Shown piece by piece: positions 49,308 to 58,134 of a stretch of DNA of 64,000 bases. The position numbers and the translations under genes were made by a program. Position 1 is the stretch's first letter. Every line of letters begins with the position of its first letter. Below the pieces are notes generated by a model. The model was given only the letters and a program-made list of their open reading frames with translations. It made no database searches and was not told the origin of the DNA. The DNA lies in NCBI GenBank assembly GCA_030159075.1, contig BROG01000343.1, positions 613,501-677,500 of the forward strand, given 5' to 3'. Source of the stretch: Atrina japonica. Lineage: Eukaryota; Mollusca; Bivalvia; Pterioida; Pinnidae.

Positions 49308-50249
49308 CAACCAACCGACGACAACCATGCCCAACACCCACAGATGTTCTCCCAACCACATCACCGTCTTGCCGAGCGTCGACAAGATCCAGGACACGAT
49401 GGCGCCTAATATACCCGGCAACGCTTCGCCGAACTTGACGGCTAATCTCGCGAGCAATTTACCGATCGCGTCCAGCTGTTTCTTGATCCATTCCTTCGCT
49501 CCCCCCTCGTTGTTGGGAGGTGGTGGTGGAGTGGGGGCGACCGTCGTCGTCCCGGGAAGAAGCAATTCGACCAAGAAACCTATCGTCATACCGATCGCCG
49601 TCAGGACGCTGAAGATGGTGATGCCCTGTTCCTTGAACAGATTGGCGATCCGTTCTCTCAACGTGACATTATCGTCTAGTAACCTCTTGATGGACTCCTT
49701 GATGGCGGTGATTTGCGATCGCAATCGACCCTTAATAGCATCAATACTCTTGTTATACTCCTCGAGTTCACCGTGCGCTTTCTCTATGGATTGCTCGAGC
49801 CAATCTTTTATCTCCGGTCTTTCTCTGAGTTGGCCTCTCCATTCCCTGATCGATTCTTTGCGAATCGATCTTTCGGCTTCTAGACGACTTAATTCACCGC
49901 GAATGGTTTGTAAACTCTTATCTAAGCCCTGCAGTTCTCTCAGGGGGAATTCTCCTTGTTTCGATGATTTAAATTCGTAAGACGCTTTTATACCATAGAA
50001 AGCTCTTTCCCTTTCCCATTTCTTCATTAATACATTCGTAGCTTCTTCGGACGCTATATCATTAGCCTTTAGTTCGGGAGGTAGATCTTCTCCACCGATC
50101 CAGCTGGGGCCTTTGCTATTATCGATGAAAGACGTTTCGACCGTATCTTGATCATTGACATCATCCCCATTCGGAGGATTATCTTGCATTTCAATGTCAT
50201 CGTCGTCGTTGTACCCCGGATTATCGAATGTATATATATCGTCATCCAT
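49272..50249 (-). CDS. coiled-coil, membrane-associated Polinton protein (intact)
   Basis: A complete 325-codon frame. Residues 1-75 are very acidic (YNDDDDIEMQDNPPNGDD). About 85-215 form a long coiled coil (ELSRLEAERSIRKESIREWR and similar). Then come a hydrophobic segment FSVLTAIGMTIGFLVELLLP, a Pro-rich linker TVAPTPPPPPNN, and an amphipathic/hydrophobic C-terminal part (GEALPGILGAIVSWILSTLG, then VLGMVVVGWLLTKL) ending in DEDKKRK. At least two membrane-spanning or membrane-binding segments are likely. I associate this architecture with Polinton-like elements of marine invertebrates, without a proven role. Its start lies 43 bp from the divergent capsid gene, so the two probably share a promoter region. 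Confidence 0.85.
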   Translation of the reverse strand: MDDDIYTFDNPGYNDDDDIEMQDNPPNGDDVNDQDTVETSFIDNSKGPSWIGGEDLPPELKANDIASEEATNVLMKKWERERAFYGIKASYEFKSSKQGEFPLRELQGLDKSLQTIRGELSRLEAERSIRKESIREWRGQLRERPEIKDWLEQSIEKAHGELEEYNKSIDAIKGRLRSQITAIKESIKRLLDDNVTLRERIANLFKEQGITIFSVLTAIGMTIGFLVELLLPGTTTVAPTPPPPPNNEGGAKEWIKKQLDAIGKLLARLAVKFGEALPGILGAIVSWILSTLGKTVMWLGEHLWVLGMVVVGWLLTKLDEDKKRK

Positions 50250-50267
50250 TTTTTAAAACGCTTTAAA

Positions 50268-50289
50268 TTTTTTATTACGTAATAAAAAA
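50268..50289. promoter_or_regulatory. perfect palindrome between divergent capsid and coiled-coil genes
   Basis: A 22 bp perfect palindrome with no spacer, centred on TTACGTAA with six T/A on each side. It is the most obvious candidate for a shared bidirectional late promoter or factor-binding site; ACGT-core palindromes suit dimeric bZIP-type factors. No separate TATA box is seen in the 43 bp gap. Confidence 0.5.
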
Positions 50290-50292
50290 AAG

Positions 50293-51579
50293 ATGATGAA
50301 TTACGGACACATTCTCGACCCCGATAGGAAATTGCGCACTGCCTTCGGCGTGAAGGGTATACGTCAAACGGTGACCATTTCCGGCAATCCTTCGAGCATC
50401 GAAGAAAACCAAACGTTGACGGTTCGTTTTCCCAATTTGAGCGACAACGACGTCATCGTCCCCAGAAGCACGAGACTATGCTTCGACATGGAAGTCGCCG
50501 TGGAGGGTGGCGCTCTCATCAAAACGGGTGTTTATAATAATCTGGGACGCAACATCGTCAAGAAAATCGAGATGAAGATCTCGGGAAACACCGTTCAGAC
50601 CATAGACGATGCCGATAAATTCTTCGTCTATAACGATCTTTGGAAAGTGGAACGAGGTAACATGGCCTATCAGGGGATACAGACTAACGATCTAAATATA
50701 ATAAGAGCAAAACCCGCCAACTTTAAAATACCCCGCGACGCCAACGAAGACTATGAAATTGTTGCGACGTTCGGGAATCGTTTTTGCATTCCCTTGGACT
50801 TCGAAATCTTGGAGACGAGCGAACCCTTTTATCAAGCGGGTTTACAAGATCGATTGGAATACATGCTGACGTTTAACGACGCCAAACACGTCGTCTTGAC
50901 GGACCCCGACGACGCCGATAAAACGATAAGTTATAAGGCGACCAACATCGCGTTGGAGTTCAAGAAAATCACCGACGAACATCTCGCTCGCAGCATCAGA
51001 CAGAGGTACGCTGGAAAACACGCCTATTACTTCAACCAAATATTGCGATATCGCAAAACGACGATGAGTAAATCGGACGGCATCCTCAATTATCAGATCA
51101 ACACCCCCGCGAAGTCTCTCTCGGGCATTCTGTTTCTCTTCAAAGACATTTCTGTCAACGATCCGGAAAAATTTTATAATCCGAGAATCACCAAAGTGGG
51201 AACAACCATCGAGGGACAACCGAGCCAACTGTTCTCGGCCGGCATGAGACTGCATCACCACTTTGACGAGATTAAAAAGTTTTTCCCCCTGAATCGCGAA
51301 ACCGTCACGGAAACGATCGTCAAGGAACTCGACTTGAGCAACGTGACTCTGGGGAAATATCTCAAAGATCATTACGCACTCTGGTTGGACTTGCGGACGA
51401 CACCCGAAAACCACCTCCACGGCACGGGTCGCAAGCTACAAAACATCAGCGAAGGCGTTTCCGTCCAAATCGAGAAAACACCCGAAACCGATACCGATCC
51501 CGTGGACGTTTACATCTTCGTCGTCAAGGACGGCCAGATCAACATGTCGGACGGTCGTTTCGCGAGTGTTATCTCTTAA
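50293..51579 (+). CDS. MCP: major capsid protein, double jelly-roll (intact)
   Basis: A complete 428-codon frame from ATGATG to TAA. It is beta-rich and even in composition. N-terminal landmarks are LTVRFPNLSDNDVIVPRSTR and GRNIVKKIEMKISGNTVQTI; mid-protein are VYNDLWKVERGNMAYQGIQT and RFCIPLDFEILETSEPFYQA; C-terminal is LSGILFLFKDISVNDPEKFY. This order of blocks is what I know from the hexon-like capsid proteins of marine invertebrate Polintons and adintoviruses. The product would form trimeric hexons of an icosahedral particle. It is the best-preserved gene in the element. The next gene begins 26 bp downstream, as in other copies where capsid and ATPase are neighbours. Confidence 0.88.
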   Translation: MMNYGHILDPDRKLRTAFGVKGIRQTVTISGNPSSIEENQTLTVRFPNLSDNDVIVPRSTRLCFDMEVAVEGGALIKTGVYNNLGRNIVKKIEMKISGNTVQTIDDADKFFVYNDLWKVERGNMAYQGIQTNDLNIIRAKPANFKIPRDANEDYEIVATFGNRFCIPLDFEILETSEPFYQAGLQDRLEYMLTFNDAKHVVLTDPDDADKTISYKATNIALEFKKITDEHLARSIRQRYAGKHAYYFNQILRYRKTTMSKSDGILNYQINTPAKSLSGILFLFKDISVNDPEKFYNPRITKVGTTIEGQPSQLFSAGMRLHHHFDEIKKFFPLNRETVTETIVKELDLSNVTLGKYLKDHYALWLDLRTTPENHLHGTGRKLQNISEGVSVQIEKTPETDTDPVDVYIFVVKDGQINMSDGRFASVIS

Positions 51580-51605
51580 GAAAAATTAAAATCCTATAAG
51601 AAAAA

Positions 51606-52237
51606 ATGTTCACGCAAAAACCTCACGCCGCCATGATCGTAGGCGCCTCCGATCTGGGAAGACGGAATTCGTCCTCGATCTCCTGGAAACCGAATACAAA
51701 GACGTCTTCGAACACATCGTGATCCTGTGCCCTACGATCAAACACAACAAGGCCTATAAATCGAGAAAATGGATAGGCGAAGATTTAAAACATCCCAAAG
51801 ACAAACGAGTCGTCATCGTCAACCCCGTCTGTCAGAAAACGGGGGAAGAGCAATTACAGGAGTTGTTGCGTCACTTTTACAACATTTACGAGAGAGCGTC
51901 CACGTTGTACATCATCGACGACTGTTCGGCCACGAAGCAGATCAAGAAGAAGGCGGACGCCCTGTCCATGTTGGCATTTTCGGGGAGACACGCCGACCAG
52001 TCCGTGTGGATCTTGACGCAACGCTACAACAGCGCGTCTAAGGATTTTAGATCGCAAATCAAGTGGGCCGCCCTCTTCTTCATCAAAGACGAGTTCAGCT
52101 TCAACGAATGTATGAAGGAAAACAACGCCATTCCAAAAGAGGAGAGGGAACGTCTCATGCGCGAGCTGTTACAGCGCGAATACTCCAAGCTGATCTTGCG
52201 GACGGAACGTCCGATGGATTACAAGTTTATAAAATAA
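51606..52237 (+). pseudogene. ATP: FtsK/HerA-type DNA-packaging ATPase (one frameshift)
   Basis: Would pump DNA into capsids. ATG at 51606 follows an A run and reads MFTQKPHAAMIVGAS; the frame is lost within the Walker A region (about 51650-51665), where one base appears to be missing. The remaining 172 codons (from 51719 as first ATG, open from further upstream) continue in another frame. They carry Walker B STLYIIDDCS (D67, D68 of that frame), a sensor-like WILTQRYNSASKD and the C-terminal RPMDYKFIK. The total of about 210 residues is normal for the family. The single lesion removes the nucleotide-binding loop. Confidence 0.88.
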
Positions 52238-52263
52238 TTTATATTTTGTGTAAAATATAAATT
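52236..52263. terminator. perfect hairpin between convergent ATPase and W-D-P genes
   Basis: A 12 bp perfect stem AATTTATATTTT with its reverse complement and a GTGT loop, beginning at the last base of the ATPase stop codon. It has the same architecture as the hairpin at the polymerase/integrase junction. Confidence 0.55.
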
Positions 52264-52309
52264 TTCAGTATTTTTTATAACCATGCAGTTTTTTATATTT
52301 TTTTGTAAA

Positions 52310-52852
52310 TTAGTTTAACGACCTATTACACCAGTCCACCGCGGGTCTTACGGTACGGTGATTGCACTCTTTATCAAACCAGTCCACCGCGGGATCCCAC
52401 GGTTCGTCTCTCCCGGTAAGTTGGTTGTACTTAAACCAACATATTTTTTCATCCCACATCATCATAGGATCCCACGACTCGTGGCTGTCGGTGATGATAT
52501 TGAAGGCGTACCATTCGTATTTACAAGACCATTTGATGCTTGGATCCCAGGGTTCGTTTCTCCCGGTTTCGCGGTTGTAATGGAGCCATTTACTTTTGTT
52601 ATACCAGTTCACCTCGGGATCCCACGACTCATCTCTCTCGAAATCGCGGTTGTACTTAAACCAGTTTTCCCGCATTACTTTAGAACATGCATTTACAGTA
52701 TCAATATACTTTTTACCCCAGTCTACGGCTGGGTTCCACGGCTCGTTGCTCCCGTTATAGCAGTTGTACTTAATCCAAAAGATTTTGAGCTTCCAGTCCA
52801 CCTCAGGATCCCACGGCATGTTGGTAGAAATCGATAACTTCTCATTAGACAT
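52310..52852 (-). CDS. W-D-P repeat protein, unknown function (intact)
   Basis: A complete 180-codon frame built almost entirely of a ~25-residue repeat. After a 12-residue lead, repeats begin at residues 13 (PWDPEVDWKLKIFWIKYN), 38 (PWNPAVDWGKKYIDTVN, with a 13-residue insertion), 76 (SWDPEVNWYNKSKWLHYN), 101 (PWDPSIKWSCKYEWYAFN), 126 (SWDPMMMWDEKICWFKYN) and 151 (PWDPAVDWFDKEC, truncated). The consensus is [PS]W[DN]Px(V/I)xWxxKxxWxxYNxxTGRxE, with W fixed at three positions. There is no signal peptide or membrane helix. It is the terminal gene before the right TIR, where Polintons carry variable accessory genes. It is more AT-rich than the core genes. I recognise no family; a solenoid or beta-repeat binding protein is a guess. 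Confidence 0.75.
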   Translation of the reverse strand: MSNEKLSISTNMPWDPEVDWKLKIFWIKYNCYNGSNEPWNPAVDWGKKYIDTVNACSKVMRENWFKYNRDFERDESWDPEVNWYNKSKWLHYNRETGRNEPWDPSIKWSCKYEWYAFNIITDSHESWDPMMMWDEKICWFKYNQLTGRDEPWDPAVDWFDKECNHRTVRPAVDWCNRSLN

Positions 52853-52900
52853 GTTCTTTTAAATAGTCGTTAAATTTCTTAATGACGTTTCATTTTTTTC

Positions 52901-53160
52901 ACACTATACCATTGGACACCTGTACGGTCGAAAAACAACGGCATTTACCTGAGTGATCACGGGAGCGTGTCATCTCTAGGAACAGATAAAATTGAAATCG
53001 CCCGTGTCGCGTGTAATCCAATAAACACGTTATATATCATCGTCTATATATAACGACATTTACCTGTGTATGTGATCACGTGACTCCTGAATTCCTGGAA
53101 ATGGACACGTCGTCCAGTTCTCGGAAAAAAAGGGGGGTTGAAGTGGGTGACATAACTACT
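52901..53160 (-). repeat. Polinton right terminal inverted repeat
   Basis: 260 bp, inverted copy of the left TIR. It is longer because a 34 bp segment (52927-52960) is present only here. That segment resembles the outer ACAGGTAAATG..CGTT block at 53042-53079, so the right end has two copies of this subterminal motif. The W-D-P gene starts 48 bp inside. Confidence 0.93.
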
Positions 53161-53334
53161 TCGGTATTTATCCGAAATATTTCAGCAGAAGATGCCATCG
53201 GATGGGTAGGAAACCGGACCATACGGCGACATGCACATTACATGTCTTAAATGATAAGTATTTCATTAACTGAAGTTTTGCGCCTTAACAGTGCTGATAA
53301 ATTGGAACTGTCAACCCATTTCGACGCTTCCTAT

Positions 53335-54164
53335 ATGAGCAATATAAATTTAAAATCGTATTATAAAATCAGTGATATCCAAAGGTTATATATCGCTGAT
53401 AAAATGCATCAACTTAATAGAATACGGTGTTAAATAATTTATTATGTGTTTATTATATTCAACCGCAAGTTATTTGATTTGCATAAATTCTCCATTTCGG
53501 CAGATATGTCCCATTCTTGACCATTTTGTTCATTACCACAGCCGCTCAGTAGTTATGATGTTGGCGTCCGATTCCTAATCCGTAATTGTATATTTTTCAA
53601 ATGATCCTAAAATCTCCGAGGTTAATGCAGTAATCGTCGTGAACGGAATATAACGACAGAATTATTCGGGTTTGAAGGGCCTTATATGTAATAATATGTA
53701 TAAATCTGCTGCTGTGATTGGCTGAGGGGAGATTTTGTATCGCTGTACCTCAGAATATCAGCATGCAACAGATGTTTTGATTGGCTTATCGGCTGGCTAT
53801 ACATGAATTGTACTGGAACTCTATGGTGTTGGTTACAACGGGGCACCAGCACCCCTGTAACTCAGAATACCTGCAGGTATACAGGGTTAGAGCGAAGTAT
53901 TTCATTGAAACATCGGTATGAATTAAGTAGCAATAACTCTGAATATCAGGAGGTTTTCAGGGTTACAAATCGCCTATCCCATTGATACCTCCAGTTATCC
54001 CATAGATACCAGGAGGTATCTATGGGATAGCTGAACCATAGCCTTGTAAACCTGGTGATATCCAGAGATACGGTCTGTTATCCCATAAATAACAGTCTGT
54101 TATGCCATAGATACCTATAGATAGGTATCTATGGAAAAGCAGGGTTTTGGTTAAAACTGCGTGC
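53335..54164 (-). repeat. right arm of long inverted repeat (foldback-like element)
   Basis: Reverse complement of 37549-38390. The outer end reads GTTAAAACTGCGTGCC and the inner end lies only about 175 bp from the Polinton. The outer third is itself rich in short palindromes (GATACCTATAGATAGGTATC). Confidence 0.8.
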
Positions 54165-54327
54165 CAAATATATGTTAATTATTAAATTCAGTATCACCGA
54201 AAATCGACATGCACATTGATAATCAACAAAAATCCTTTGATTTTTTTATTATAATTCATCAAACGTAAACGTCTTTAGATGCAAATGAATGCTGTAATGT
54301 GTTGATATTTTAATCAATAATACTTAC

Positions 54328-54468
54328 GACTTCGTCCAGATGGACCTTTCATATGATACCAGAAGTCGAAACAATAACCATCTGATACAGGTTTGTAGAA
54401 CGGGGAAAGAAATCGAGCAAAATGTCCTTTTCGTCGAGGGGAAGAAGCTTCTATATACATGTAATGTC
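54328..54468 (-). CDS. CCP-MAM membrane protein, MAM exon 2
   Basis: A 141 nt exon coding HYMYIEASSPRRKGHFARFL, SPFYKPVSDGY and CFDFWYHMKGPSGRS. The YIEAS and CFDFWYHM motifs are textbook MAM landmarks. The acceptor is ATTTTACAG and the donor GTAAGT. It starts with two codon bases and ends after one, matching both neighbouring exons. The Polinton-bearing intron follows it in the transcript. Confidence 0.87.
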
Positions 54469-54899
54469 CTGTAAAATATCCACGTAACAATACTCTTTAT
54501 CAGAATAGGCAAACAAAGGTATCCAAGAATAAGCTTTTTTAAAATGTAAATTGAATGAAAGAGATGATTTATTATTTGAAAAAGCAGAAACCTTGGCAAC
54601 TGGACGTTTTCATAGGCACCTAAAATGCAATTTCAAAGAACGGTTTGACAACTATGATGAATATAAGTGTTACCGGAAATATATAAGATATTGCTTTGTA
54701 TTCTAGAAAAACACCTGTACAATAAAAACCACAGCAAGTCTTAAATGACGGTTAAATCATACATCAAAATGAAATAAATTCGCGCTTTGACTATTAAAGC
54801 GATGTGAACTGATATGAGTGCAAAATTTTACATGCAAATATTAAGGGGAAGAAGGACACCTGGTCACGTGACCAGAATGTCACTATGAGGAAAAAATTG

Positions 54900-55345
54900 A
54901 AAATGACATGATAAAAAAATTATTATTTGGGTCCCCAAGAAACTAAAACAGGGCCCAAAAATAGAAATTAGGGGTCCAAGATAGTAAATCGGGGCCCCGA
55001 GATACCACATTGTGACTACGATATAGTAAGTCGTGGCCCCGAATTATTAAAACGGGGCCTCAAGATACTAAATCGGGTCCATGGGATAGTAATTCGGGGC
55101 CCCAAGATACTAAATCGGAGCCCCGAGGTAGTAAGTCGGGCATCGATCAATCATTTAGACTTTTCGGATCACCGCCATTACATGCTATGAACAGGTACAC
55201 GAAGTTAATGGGTTAGAATTGAACTGTTACTGATACATTTATACCACTATATATTACATTTAATAAACGTTTTTACATTGCATTAATTACTATATTGGGG
55301 CCTCGTTTTAGTTTCTCGGGGCCCCTAATTATTATTGTTTTTATC
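54900..55345. repeat. GGGGCCCC-type degenerate minisatellite
   Basis: From 54930 to 55145 there are about ten degenerate ~21 bp copies of TCGGGGCCCCGAGATACTAAA. Two inverted copies lie at 55297-55345 (GGGGCCTCGTTTTAGTTTCT). Each unit contains a GC palindrome in an otherwise AT-rich context. Confidence 0.75.
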
Positions 55346-55384
55346 ATATCACTTTTAATTATTTTTTTTATCATGTCACTTTTA

Positions 55385-55720
55385 CGGCTTCGAAAGAGTC
55401 CACCATTATTCTGAACATTGCAGATTAACTTTCGGTATTTTTACGATTAAGATTACCGGGTGTCAAAGAAGCACGTGCGATTTACAGTTAATATATATTC
55501 TTTTTATATTCTTATTACTCTTTGTATTTTTTTTCGTACATCATCATTTCATACGTAAATCAGGCAAAGTTGTTTTTCTCCATCGTTTCAAAACTTTCGC
55601 GTCTGACATTGTCGACATGTGAATTCGGTCCATCTTTTAACTCGCCCCATCACATTCTCGGCTTTATTATTCTTGGCACATATCAATTTCGACCAGTAGC
55701 AAAGTACAGATGAATTGACA
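55385..55720 (-). repeat. dispersed repeat, copy B
   Basis: Reverse-orientation relative of 28230-28600. Words shared on the minus strand include AATATATATTAACTGTAAAT and GACACCCGGTAATCTTA. No coding potential. Confidence 0.65.
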
Positions 55721-57500
55721 ACGGGAGAACTCGGTCAATGTACCATGACATATCAAAGTCGGCCCACTGAAACAAACGCTATAGGTAAGCCGTATAGTCA
55801 CAATAAGAGCTGTTGTTATATATCGTCATTGTGATAAATCACGAAACTGAAAACCCGACGACGATATCGTGAATATATTCAAGCATCGCAATATCGTTGA
55901 CTCCGATAGAAAAGAAAGTATTTTTATTATGTACTTGAGCTACCTAACATACACTGCTGTGAAAATCCTCATAAATATTTTTGTTTTACATTTATTATGT
56001 GTCTGTCTTACTGAGGGTATGTTATGAATGAATAAACATCAAACAAACATTGCTTGATTGGCATAATAAGCAAGAATACCGCCAATTTAATTCTGTGGAA
56101 TATCGCAATATTATCGCGATAATATCGGTAAAAATTTGCTGATATCGTGATGATAAAAGAAATAATTTTATCGAAAAAATGTGCGTCCCGGCTAGCGCAG
56201 GATTTTTTAAATTTGAGATTCGAGATGCAATTTAAATTTAGGGAATCATATGTAGTTCGGTCCAGTGGAATACAGTTAAATTTTACTTGTAAAGGAAAAT
56301 CGTAGTAGCCTGTTATTTTGTCGTTTAAAGGCCCATGACTGGTTAAATTGATCAACATGAAATCTCGTAAAAGTTCTCTGATTCACACATTATACAATTT
56401 AAAGACATACTAATCAAAACTAATACACACAGGCACTGCAATTAGTCAGAAATGATAAAAGCATCATGATACATACACACTAATGAGCCATCGCCATTGT
56501 ACCGTTCATTGCTGTTACATCGGTACAGAAAGTATGTGAAACATGAATGCACGTCAAATTATGGGAACTATTTCACCGAAAACTGCAATTATTCATTTTC
56601 CGAAATAAAAATATTGTATTTCTACATATACACTTTTACCACTTTCAAGTTAAAAAGAAAGTATTGGTATTCTCCGATCAGTTTGATTCCAAGATTGAAC
56701 AGAAGTGTTAGTCTTGACAGATTGAGGTTTCTTGAGGGGAAATGTGAAGTCGGATAGAAAGTTATTAATTTGTTATCAGCTTCCATTTTCTTCCATAAAG
56801 CATTTCAACGTTCTTTTTCTGTTCCTACATGCTCAACGCATTTTTTTTATCGATTCTATCTCTTCTTTTTTCTCTCCTTTGTGTTTTGTTTATTCGGTAC
56901 CTGTAGGGCAACCTGTTTACTTCTTTGTGGAATGTTTGTAAACTCGGACCCATCTCAGTTCTTACCAATCTCGACTCGTATTCTATTTGGCTAGGTCATG
57001 CCTACGCTCATCGTCGCAAAACCCGGTCCGGAAACGCTATGCTCTTTCCTACACATGTAAAAGATTCCCTTTTTCGAGTTGTACCATTCCGTTCAGTTTT
57101 GTTGGAATAGTTAATGTTCATATTATTTGACTTCAAGAGAATATCGGTCAACATCGCCTCCGGTTTCGTAATATTTACATTGACAACATTCAATGATATC
57201 TTGATTCAGTTCTTCTCCGAGGATTTAATTTTTGATAGATGTTGGAATTCTTTTTTGTAACGACTACAAGTGTCGTCACTTTCTTGTAGGCTGCTTTTCA
57301 CATATGGCATTAAAACTGCACGGTATCTAGATTCCAGGTCATATATATAAAATAAAAGTTTAACCGGATGTATTGCTGCCCGCATTTTCCTCTGAAATTG
57401 CATACTATTATGGCGAACCGTAACGGAACAGCTCCAAAAAGATCTATTGACCCATACCAGTAGAAAGAATTGCCCGTTTTCCACATAATTTTTAACGTAT
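55720..57500. other. intron sequence without a recognised feature
   Basis: Part of the 6 kb intron between MAM exons 1 and 2. Several short frames exist on both strands but none has convincing splice sites or a familiar motif. Confidence 0.4.
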
Positions 57501-57505
57501 ATATA

Positions 57506-58132
57506 TGGCACGCCAAAATTACATTAATGAGTTAAACTTAGTTTTTCTCAGATAAACTTAGTTTTTCTCCAGTTAAATTCAGTCTTTCTCAGTTAAACCT
57601 AATTTTTCTCCAGTTAATCCTAATTTTTCTCGTAACCCAAATTAACTCTAGAAAAACTAAGTTTAACTGAGAAAAGCTAGGTTTAACTGCGCGAAATACT
57701 CATTAATGTTATTGTGGCGCAGTTAAACCTAGTTTTTCTCAGTTAAACCTAATTTTTCTCCAGTAAATTGGGTTACTGAGAAAATCTATGTGTAACTGAA
57801 GAAAAACTAGCTTTAACTTCGAAAATCTAGGCTTAACGGATGAAACACGCCGAAATTACAACAATGAGTTAATCCTAGTTTGTCGCGAGATAAACCTAGT
57901 TTTTCTCAGTTTAACCTAGCTTTTCTCCAGTCAAAGTGGTTTACGAGTTCAACCTAATTTTTTCCAGTTAATACTAGTTTTTCTCGTAACCTACATTAAC
58001 TGGAGAAAAAATAGATTTAACTCATTTTTGTGATTTTGGCGCAGTTAAACCTAGTTTTTCTCAATTAAACCTATTTTTGGGTTTAACTGAGAAAAAACAG
58101 GTTTGACTTAATAATGTGATTTTGGCGTGCCA
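57506..58132. mobile_element. MITE, 627 bp, with TA target duplication
   Basis: The ends TGGCACGCCAAAAT and ATTTTGGCGTGCCA are inverted repeats flanked by TA on both sides. The interior consists of many direct and inverted copies of GTTAAACCTAGTTTTTCTCA. The strong internal symmetry would fold into a large hairpin. No transposase frame. Confidence 0.85.
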
Positions 58133-58134
58133 TA

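Larger units (their letters stand above)
39973..53160. mobile_element. Polinton/Maverick (adintovirus-like) element, 13.2 kb
   Basis: The termini are inverted repeats beginning AGTAGTTATGTCACCCAC. The 6 bp sequence TTCGGT occurs at 39967-39972 and again at 53160-53165 (one base of ambiguity with the TIR), matching the 6 bp target duplication of Polintons. Inside are a family B polymerase, a DD35E integrase, a packaging ATPase and a double-jelly-roll capsid protein, the diagnostic Polinton set. The element is GC- and CpG-rich against an AT-rich host. It sits in the intron between MAM exons 2 and 3 of the minus-strand receptor-like gene. It is short for the class (usually 15-20 kb), several genes are broken and no Ulp1-type maturation protease was found, so it is very probably a dead copy. 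Confidence 0.95.

Noticed and set aside
49285..49980. 231-codon plus-strand frame
   Set aside because: It is antisense to the intact coiled-coil gene, with Ser/Leu-rich composition typical of a shadow of Glu/Lys-rich coding sequence.
50842..51420. 192-codon minus-strand frame
   Set aside because: It is antisense to the well-supported capsid gene and has no motif of its own.
52358..52837. 159-codon plus-strand frame with repeated VHRGIPRFVSP-like units
   Set aside because: It is the complement of the W-D-P repeats. The minus strand is preferred because it has the ATG just inside the TIR, fixed Trp positions and the convergent hairpin, although the repeats leave both strands open.
39973..53160. 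Considered a large-virus or herpes-type integration
   Set aside because: The TIRs, 6 bp duplication, DD35E integrase and compact gene set identify a Polinton-type element.
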